From Sipunculus nudus (Eukaryota > Annelida > Sipuncula > Golfingiida > Sipunculidae), in contig CM049307.1 of NCBI GenBank assembly GCA_026874595.1, positions 60,336,870 through 60,400,869 of the forward strand: DNA of 64,000 nucleotides. The letters are read 5' to 3'. The position numbers and the translations under genes were made by a program. This document shows, one piece after another, positions 48,950-59,500 of the stretch. Below the pieces are notes generated by a model that saw nothing but the letters and a program-made list of their open reading frames with translations, ran no database searches and was not told where the DNA came from. The number at the start of each line of letters is the position of its first letter. The first letter of the stretch is position 1.

Positions 48950-50440
48950 TCTAGTCAGTTACCTATCGTGTAGCTACTAGAAAATCTAACCAAATTAACA
49001 CTGATATAGAACGCATGAAATCGATCTCACATTTGTGTTTTCTGGGTCTTTAAGTACCACACTTTGCATTCAACAATGCTATCAGCTAAATTTTAAATGG
49101 TCAACGGATCGCTACCTATTTTTCGGTTTGCCAGTAAAGATGTACAGTAAAGCTTTATTTGCAGCAGGCATAGGTGTGGACACAATGCTTCAATGATCCG
49201 AACTAGTTTATGAAATCAAGCCAGCTCCAAATAAATAGTCAAATGTAGATTTCATTTGCGGCGTCATGAATATGTGGTGTGATTCTCATGTAAAAATTAC
49301 TTGTTTGAGAAATAAGTGTGGTAACAAAATGAGAAAGCAATGATTTGAAGAAGACAAACTGCAAATCTCTGAATGTAGGAATATTATCTGAAAAACCCCA
49401 ACATCTGATCATAAAATAAAGCAAAATTTCCCCACAAAAGGAGGTACTTTTAAAAGTATATACTTTCCAAACTCTTGATATGAAAAGGATTCACAATATT
49501 CAAAATAATATGTTTTGTAATACTGCAGGGCACCGGTAGTTCATTGTCTTGCATCATTGCCCTTTGAATATCTCTCATCCACAACAGTTCCATTCTGACA
49601 ACAGCAATTATCCCCTCCCTCCCAAAGATAAATAAATAAAAAATATATTCAATAATTGTTTATTTTTTTTTGCATTTATTAAAATAAATATGATCAATTA
49701 TTTCCTAGTTGTTACTGAAATGCTCTTTACCTGAAACTACACTTCAAATGATGAAAAATAAGTGCATGATATTTCTTAATTCACATTATTATTACAATGA
49801 GAATTGTAATAATGTTTAAGATGTTAAAGTAATCTCTGTTTCAATTACCTGACATTAAACCTCATTCTAAATAAGTCTAAAAGAAATCTAATACATTAAA
49901 GAAATTCAAAGGATTTAACAGGTGGGTTGTAGTTGCCCAGAAGTATGATACATGTTGTTGTGAGCTTAATATTTCTTTCCTACCCATCTTAAAACTCAAC
50001 CCCTGAATATCACTTTTAGTCAGTTCAATGGCGTTGCCAATAAATTTCATGACGTGACTAGAAGTTAGAAACACTGACATATTCATAGTAGTCAATGGTG
50101 TGAATCAGCACATTCTGATATAAAGATTCCAACAAAAATTACAGTAGCATGATTGTAATATTAACATCAAGATTAAGATGATAAGCAGTATAATTACCTA
50201 TTGCACATCAAGCATACTGCAAAACAGGAAATTTCATGACATGAAGTTATTGTGAATCCATTAGGTGCCAGTTTCCATTAGCATGTAATTTTTGCCAAAT
50301 TCCTCTCTTGTACATAAGAGGATGTGAAATAAGTTACACACACAGATAATTTTTCCCTTTTGTTTTCGCGAAACTTGTGAAAAAGATGTGAACATAAAAT
50401 TTCCTGATTTGCAATACTATTTTAACTTGCATTTGCCACA
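48950..50440. other. Convergent 3' region between the unrecognised gene and RINT1
   Basis: No coding exon. On the plus strand AATAAA occurs at 49229-49234 and 49415-49420. On the minus strand AATAAA (TTTATT as read) occurs near 49661 and 49675. The two transcripts therefore probably end close together. A TA-rich stretch lies around 49625-49700. Confidence 0.55.
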
Positions 50441-53365
50441 TCATGGATTTGACACATTTGTCCTTCGACTGAGAACAAGTTCTACTTCTTCTGGTAGCAG
50501 TTTATATATCTTCAGCTCCTGCAACGTGGCCACGGGATCTGTGACTATCGCGTTGGGGTCAGAAGTCGGGTCATGGAGTGCACGGTATAATACATCTTTC
50601 AGGAGCAAAGCCTGACCAACGTTCATAGTCAGTATCACACATGCTTCTTTAAGGCTGCAAAAAAATAGAATACTCATCAACAAGAATACTTAAGGGTGCA
50701 GTTTGAACAATGTTGTATTGATAAAATTAAATGCATACAATAGACCTTATCCGGAACTCCCTGCAAGCTGACCACAGGCCTGCAGGTGGTACAAACAGTG
50801 TCTAGTGACCAGAGGCTGTGACCCACAGCAGTAGGCTGGACATAGGGCTGTGGGTATAATCTAGGGTCCCTATCACTTAGATTTATCTGTAAATGACCAT
50901 GGATAATTATGATTAAATGCTGCCAGATGGATAACATATGCAACTACTGAAACCACACATAGAAGCCGTGAGATTTAATAAATCCCAAATTGATATCACA
51001 GGAGAAGTAGATCAGACTGTATACATGTGCTAATCACCTCATGAATGTAAACAAGACAAAGACAGTGTATATCATGCCTAATTTTTAACTAGATTTTTTT
51101 TTATCAATCGTTAGGGAATAATTTGGATTAATGACAGTATTTTGGAAATTATCAATTACATCTTTCAAACATAATGACTTTTAAAGATTAATTGCCTAAC
51201 ACCTGTTGAGCTTTTCACACTGGATCCTTAACCACTTGTTGTAAAAGTATTGCAAACAGTCAACATATTAAGAGAATAAGATCAGCCATAAGCATAAATA
51301 AAGATAAAAAATAATAGTCCACATAATAAAGTTATATTTATAATTTGATCAAGTCATAGTGAAAAACTAGAATACGGGTAGTCGACAAGCGACTACGTGT
51401 ATCCGCCAAAATCAGAGAAGGACGGGTGAAGTGAGGCATGGATTGAGTGGCAAGGGGATATATGTTAAATATTAGAATGGATCTCTGCTACATAAACATG
51501 ATTGTAGGTGGCGCCACCTGTTATCTGAACGAGAAACTATCCAAGATGTATACACATGCAAAATTTCATGTGGAAAAACCACTGCAGAGATATGAGTGAT
51601 TTTATCCCACAGCAGACAAACAGATGGACGCTGTGCAAAAATGGCTGCAGGTGGTGCCACCATTTTTGTATATGTTATAAAGCTATCCAAGGGCTACGTT
51701 TGTGTAAATTTTTTTCCTGATCGGTCAAACGGTTCCCGAGATATATGGGTTTATGTGTGGAGCGTTAACGTGAATGTAGGTGGCGGCACCTGTCATAAAA
51801 TCGAGAAAGCTATCTAGGATGTATACGCATGTCGAATTTTAGGTGAATTAGTCAAACCACTGCAGAGATATGAGTGATTTTAACCCCAGGCAGATGAACA
51901 GATGGACACTGTGCAAACGTGGTTGCAGGTGGCGCCACCTTTTGTTGTGTATGTTATAAAGCTATCCCAGGGCTACATTTGTGTAAAAATTTTTTCCAGA
52001 TCGGTCAAACGGTTCCTGAGATATATGGGTTTATGTGTGGAAACGGACGCACAAACGGACGCTGGGCAGAGACGAAAGGTCAGAGGTCAAGGTCACTTGG
52101 TTAGGCACCAGTTCACATGTGACCTGATAATTTGTGTAAGTTTCGGAAAATCTGTCCAGTAGTCTCAGAGGAGTTCTCCGGAAACAAACGCGGCGGTGGC
52201 GGAGGCGGGACCTGGTCAAAAACATAGTATCCGCAAAACTTCGTTTTGGCGGATACAATAAATTTAACATTTACTGAAGATTTCAACATTTATGAAACCT
52301 CTTCCAAGTTCTATTTCCTACTTACTGACATTGACTGAAAAATTAATAAAGATTATACACCGGTGATTACTTAGGGTCATATGATGGCACCAAGTGGACA
52401 CAACAAAGACATATCAAGTGTATTATACATTTAATATGTATAATATTCGAATGTAACTCAGTTTCTGATGGGGTGGTTCCTAATGTGTTGGCTCCTCTCA
52501 CCCTGAGGTTTAAGACCTCACCTTGAGGTTGAAGATATATCCAGTTTAAATCAACCTGATTGGAAGATTTAAAATATAAATTGTAAATTTAAAGAGATTT
52601 CAACATGGTTAAGACAAGTGTTTGTAGCTTCTGGTACACTAGCTATTAAAACACAAGTCATAGGCCTTTTTTTAATAACAGGCCGTTTTTCAAACAAACA
52701 GAGGCAATCCATCTGTTTACAGATAATCCAGGAATTCCTTCACTCATTCTGTTGAAAAATAGTGTAAAAAGAGGCAATTACAGAGAATGTAGCTGACTTT
52801 CATCAACAGGGTAAATGCTATATAATATGACCAGGGAGTGCTAGAGCAAGCACTGTTTGTACCACCAGCAGGCTTGACCTGCCAGATGGCCCTCATTAGT
52901 GGACAGTTTCGGAGTAGATCTATTGCCCTTTTGCTCCTAATTACCTCTATGAGGCAGTGATATTAAGAAGAATTTTCAACTTTGGAAGGAAAAGCATATC
53001 AAGAGTTTTCTTGACATTACTGTTCCAATTTTCAAAATATTCTGACACAACTATTACTTTATTCAGTTTTTATCATATTTTATTTTTGCCATTTTAAGTT
53101 ACCAGATTTCATAACAATATTATTTCAATATAACAGTGTTTATAATAAAACTGTTCCAACTGATTAATTTTCACAGCATTTTTATTACATTGCCATTCGA
53201 GGATGTATCCGTTGTCATAATATATAATGAATTTTCCAAAGGTAGACCACCATTGATTTAATATTTCATAGTATATGCTTAATGACAATATTCACATATA
53301 CTCACAGGGTAACAGTGGCGTCAATTTTTCTTCCAGGGTGGGGGGATGACTTTGTATATACATAT

Positions 53366-53443
<78 letters not shown>

Positions 53444-53466
53444 TTCATTGTGTCTGAGTGACATAT

Positions 53467-53535
<69 letters not shown>

Positions 53536-56500
53536 CTAATTATATATAATTATTATATATACATAATATTTTAAATAATTATAATGTTTTAGAAAATAAG
53601 TTATTTTGTGAATTCTAAGCAAGGTTTAGATATAACATTATTTAGTAAATAGATCCAACGTCTTTAATTCTATTTATTAATATATTTTATTTGCAATATT
53701 ATAATATTATTTTCAGAAAAGTGGGGGGGATGATGACATTGACCATCCCCCTCTTGCCAAAAAGTGGGGGGTATATATACCCCCCATCCCCCCCTATATT
53801 GACGCCCCTGCAGGGTAATGAATATTCATGATCTATATAAAACAATATAAACATGAACATTCATATCTGTACTATAAAACAATACAAACACAACTTACTC
53901 TTTGAAATAATTTTCTGGCCTGGTTGTGAATTCTCCAAATAATGGGAAGAGGTTTCTGGTTATATCAAAATTAAGCTGACTAGCACCTCCTTCGCTGAAG
54001 CGATTACTTATCACAACCTGTGTAAAAAGAATACATTATGATTCTGTACAGCTAAACAAGGAAATACCAGATCCACCAGTATTAATTACCTACAAACACC
54101 ATAATCTATAACAGTGCCAAAGGGTTTTATTTGGCCACCAGTTACCCAAAAAATGACCATGAAATAGATTTCTAAAATTACTGCGACTGTAAAATACGTT
54201 TTCTCATTTAAAAGATATTCCTAACAAATCTATGATTTTTTTTCTGGCTTAACCTACTGGTATAGCATAACTGGATAGCAGTGGCTTTGTTTAGTTATTC
54301 CATCGCAGCAAAAATGATAATTCAAGTATGCAGGGTCCTGTGTCTATTTATCCAGTATTTCAATAATTTCAAAAGATTTCAATAATTTCAAACAATTCTC
54401 TTGTTTACACTGTACACAATATTTAAACCAACCAATTTCATACATGAATTCCCAAATCATTTCATCATCAGATAATTTATGTACACCTGAATTATTCCCG
54501 TTACTAGAGCAAGAAGACCTCTGACCTCTGAGTAGAGGAAGTTATTCATGTCTGCTGCGGTTTTCTGCCAGAACGAGGTGAAGATGGGGGTGCTGAGCTG
54601 CTGATGCAGGTGATAAAGATGATCCTTCAGCACCAGGAACATCTCGCACGCCGAGTTAGACAGCGCCAAACTCATCTCCTTGTGGGACGGCATGGCAACC
54701 CATCTAACACAAGAGAAATATATAAATCACTACCACTATTAGTTAAACGGTATGTTGAGAAAACATCAATAGCCTCTGGTATGAGAAGTAACCTGCAAGG
54801 AGCATTTTAAATTATGTACAATACATCAAAGTCAGAACTATAAGTATACTAGTAGATAAAATTGTTCATACTTGTAAATAGTTGTATTATGTGAAATAAT
54901 ATTTAATGTCATAAAGTTTGAGGGAACTGAAAACCATAAAATACTTGACAATACCTTCTGGGTGGAAATGAGAGCAGTTGTAGACTGTAAGTGGGGACTT
55001 TTTCACAGCAATTAATTTTTTCTCTGTGTTACATGTTGCAGGCTTTTATGCCAAACACATATATCCTTTAAATTAATATATTTAAATTTTGTTGCAAAAG
55101 TTCTCTCTGCACATTAAGAATCCAAGTTTTGTATACAGTGTTTCCCATGATGAGATATTCCAGTGCTTTTTACCTGTCTGCAATGTATGGCCTACTTCTG
55201 GCCTTCACATCAGAGATGACGTAGCTCACTATGGCTTTTGTCATATCTTGCTCTATGTGTGCATACAGCTTAATCATGTCATCAAACACGGAACCCTCTA
55301 ATGACTCCAACAGTGAAGGATCCAGCTCCTCTGAATTCTGAAAAACACACAGTAATCATTGTGAGTGAAAATAACCAAGCATCAGTTATATAAACACTAG
55401 CTTAGAATCAAGAAACAGGACATTTATGTTGTGTGGAGATTTATATAGACTACTTGGTGAGGTTACCTTTCTTAAGTGCCTCCTCTTAAGTAAAGGGGCA
55501 TATTCCAATATTTGATGTCTGTCAAAGGGGCCCAATCATCTAATCTGACTTTATAAACTTAAGGTTATCCCTATGAGCTCTTATAAAAATAGGCCAGAAA
55601 ACAAGGTTATCACCACACACAGGCTGCTTGTTTTGTTTATATCAATATGTTTATAATATGCCAGGGCTGGCCAAAATAGTCCACACAATTTCAACAAGGC
55701 CATCTGGCAGCAAGTCAGATAAGCCAGAGCTTTGCAAATGGTGTTTTGCAACAATTGATCTTTCTGCCTTAACATATATGCAACCAACCACCCCAGGTTT
55801 CATGTTTTTGCCTTTTGTCAACATTGCTGTGTTTACAAACATGTTGTTGATAAACAAATTCATACATCCTTCATGAAGGTGTTTAATAACTTTTCACATC
55901 AGAAATTACCCTTAGATCATTAATATATACACATAGGAAGATGGAAATCACATTAAACTTTTTTTCAATTAGGTAGGTGAATGGGCACCTATAAATAAAG
56001 TTGATCCCTTGAACCGTTTGTAAAAATAATGCCCATCCCATTTCTCACACGTGGTTTGTTTTGTTGCATGAAGGGAACCGGCCAAAATGATCTACACAAT
56101 TTCAAACAAGGACATCTGATGGCAAGTCAGATGATCCAGATTTTGCCTTTCAACTTCTACACAACTGCAACCAACTGCCTTTGAACTCATGGTGTTTCTG
56201 TTTGTCAACACTGGGGCATGTACCGTGTATACAAACAGCTTGTAGATAAACAAGCTAATACATTCATCACCAAGGCATTGTAAGAACTTTTAAAAAGGAA
56301 CCACCTTCAGTTCATTAATATGTCCACAGAGTTTATAGCAAAATATCACATAATTATACAGAAAAGGTAGGTGAATACCTGTCTTAAAGTAAGCATGTTC
56401 TTTTTCTCAAAATAATCTGCTAACCACATTTTTTTCCACAAGAGAAAGATAACATAACAAACTGTACTCTGCCATAATTATTGGTTTAAATAAGGCAGTA

Positions 56501-59500
56501 CAAATCATATGTATGAACCAGAGTTCTACTTTAAAATTAATCAAATTGAGAACTAATCATTTGCAAGATATTAGCATCCTTGAGTTTATGTTCAACCAAA
56601 TAAGATTTAAATCTACCTATATCCCTTAAGGATCATCAAGAAGCCATTTTCACATGTTCAAAGTGAGTTTGGTTGGAATGACGGTTTTAATTCAAGTCCA
56701 TGATATATACTAGAGAGATTTTCAAATACAGAATCTGATGTCTGTGGTTCAATACTATTTCTACTGACCAAAGAAGATAATATCTAAACCTTGTTGATAC
56801 AAAGTTTATCATTTACTGGAATATGTGTTTGTTATGAATTTAATAATAAGTAACACTGTTTTGCTAGAGGCCAATTCCACAATGTCTGTGGGTGTTTTAT
56901 ATTTTTTTAACTTTCAGTAACATTATGGCTCCAACAACTGAGTACCATATATTACTTTATCTAACTTGACATAAATATCCATGTTCACAACAACAGAAAG
57001 CTGAGACATGCATTACTATGTTTTCTCATACAGTATAACCTGTCTTATAAGACATCCTTTCAAGTGAGACCATGCACTCTTGAGTGGACTGAAAGCATTC
57101 ACTCTAGTTATAACTGACCTGTTTAATAAGAACACCTGTGAATTAAGACCACTTTAGGCCAGTCTCATGGGTGGTCTCATAACACAAGTTTCACTGTACT
57201 TCATAATTCTAATGTAACAGCTACTTAAGTATATACAGTACCATGCTTGCAGCGCTGATCATGCTGACAGACTGCTGGATGACTGAGTTACTGTCTGTCT
57301 GCTCCTCCTCGCCTGTTGGATCAGTAGTCTGCTCCAGACACTTAAAGTAGTGGAGCTGCTGGAAGAACTGCAACAGCAAAGTGTAAATTCTGACTTAGTT
57401 TTTAAAGCCTTCCATTAGAAAGTATATTATTCAATTATCTTACAATCACTGCCTGATCAGCAATTTAAATGTTTAACCTGAACCTATTTGTCTTTCCCTT
57501 TCAGTGGTATAAAATTATATTAAAACTTATTTGTGTACTAAGATATTTTAACTAACCTAAATTAATCATTTTATGCAATAGAAACTGGTTATCAATGCTA
57601 AGATTCAATGGCATTAACTCTATTAATACTATGTCAGTATAATTTCAGATCCTGGGTTAACACTGACAATGATCAGATAAGGCAAAGAAATATTTGTTAG
57701 GTAGTAACTGAATATTATACAACAACAGCATATTTACTCGCCATACTTATGATTACCATCTTGAAATGAAACAATTACAAAGATAAATAGAAACAAAGAG
57801 AGGTCTTGTAAATTTTTCATACACAAATTAGCTGAACATTTAAGTTACTTACAGGTAGTTCTCCCCATTCCTGCAGGATTTCTTTAATATAATGTACTGT
57901 ATTTAGGATTGAACTGTGCTGCTGGGCCAATGGGTTACCCTGCACTTCTCTCCTAACCTGCAGTAGACGAATCCTCAAATCTTCGTACAACTCCAGTTGT
58001 AAGTCAAGGAACCGAACACGACAAGCTATCTCTGGCAGTGGCTTGTATCTCTCTGTGAAAAATGTCTCAAACAATAAAACATGTCACAATTCAACTCAAA
58101 ATATTATCAAGGCTCTTTTACTGCACCAATTCAAAGGGACCAACCAATGCCTGCTTTAAGTGTTTATATGAAAAGCATTTCTGACAATATGGCTGGTTAC
58201 TGTGTTAAATAGAAACTTCTAAGCTTTCTTTGACTGACTGCAGGAAAAATCTCAACTTTTTATTTAGTCAAAAGATTTGCACTCCAAGTTTATTAAACCA
58301 CTGATTGACACTTTTCATGTTGTCAGCAACTATCTTATTTAATAAATGGTCAATAAAATCTTTCTCCTTTTATTGTTGAGAGGGGGAGGGCAAAGCAATC
58401 TGCAAAAGTATAATTTCAGATCCTGGGTTAATACCGACAATGATCAGATAAGGCACAGAAATATTTGTTTGCTAGTAACTGAATATTCTACAAAAACAGC
58501 TTATTTACTCGCCATACTTATGATTACCATCTTGAAATGAAACAATTACGAAGATATATAGAAACATAGAGAGGTATTGTAAATTTTTCATAAACAAATT
58601 AGCTGAACATTTAAGTTACTTACAGGTAGTTCTCCCCTTCTAGTCTTCTGACAATATGGCTGATTACTGTGTTAAATAGAAACTTCTAAGCTTTCTTTGA
58701 CTGACTGCAGGAAAAATCCCTAACTTTTTATTTAGTCATAAGATATGCACTCCAAGTTTATTAAACCACTGATTGACACTTTTCACGTTGTCAGCAACTA
58801 TCTTATTTAATAAATGGTCAATAAAATCTTTCTCCTTTTATTGCTGAGAGGGGGAGGGCAAAGCAATCTGGTTTATTTAAAACTGAGGTGGTACACAGAA
58901 CAATTTAACCATCTTTGTATGGCATTTTTTTTTATTTTACCTGATACGGTTAACATGAGAGTCATGAAGCTTTCCCCACACTCTGGAACTTTGAGGTCAT
59001 CTATATCATTGATCTCTTTATACTGAGAATCCCAAGCATTAGCTGAAGTCAACATGGCATCCATACGCTCCAAAGCAACTGGAAATAGAACATTATAAAT
59101 ACATCAGTCTACCTGACAAAACTGTGAAAGCACATAAACTAGAAAAAGGCAGTCGACAAGGACTACATGTATGCGCAAAATCAGTCACAAAGGCATGGGT
59201 AAAAGTAAGGCCTTGAATATTACTCGCATGACATGACCCCAAACTTGTGGCATCAGAGATGCCAATTAAACTCTTTATATATCAGCAATATTTACCAAAA
59301 ACAGATCTACAGATGGATACCAGATGAAACTGATTGTAGGTAGCCTAAGCAGTCTTGTATAAAAGATAAACCATTCCCAGATCTAGGGCAAATTTTCAGG
59401 TGAATATATCAAACCACTCCTGTGGACACCAAAATCTGTGGACGTGAAAATTCAGGCGGATTCATTAAAGCAGTACTGAGATAAATGCATGAACATATTC

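Larger units (their letters stand above)
53313..53810. mobile_element. 498-bp hAT-like MITE with 8-bp target duplication
   Basis: The left end CAGTGGCGTCAATTTTTC and the right end ATATTGACGCCCCTG form inverted repeats. Perfect target duplications CAGGGTAA flank it (53305-53312 and 53811-53818), the 8-bp hallmark of hAT insertion. Two TA tracts fill most of the interior. It lies in the last RINT1 intron, 89 bp from the exon at 53899. Confidence 0.9.

Noticed and set aside
50677-50943. GC-richer minus-strand frame in the last RINT1 intron
   Set aside because: RINT1 exon phases close without it and no acceptor/donor pair fits; it could be an alternative exon but support is lacking.
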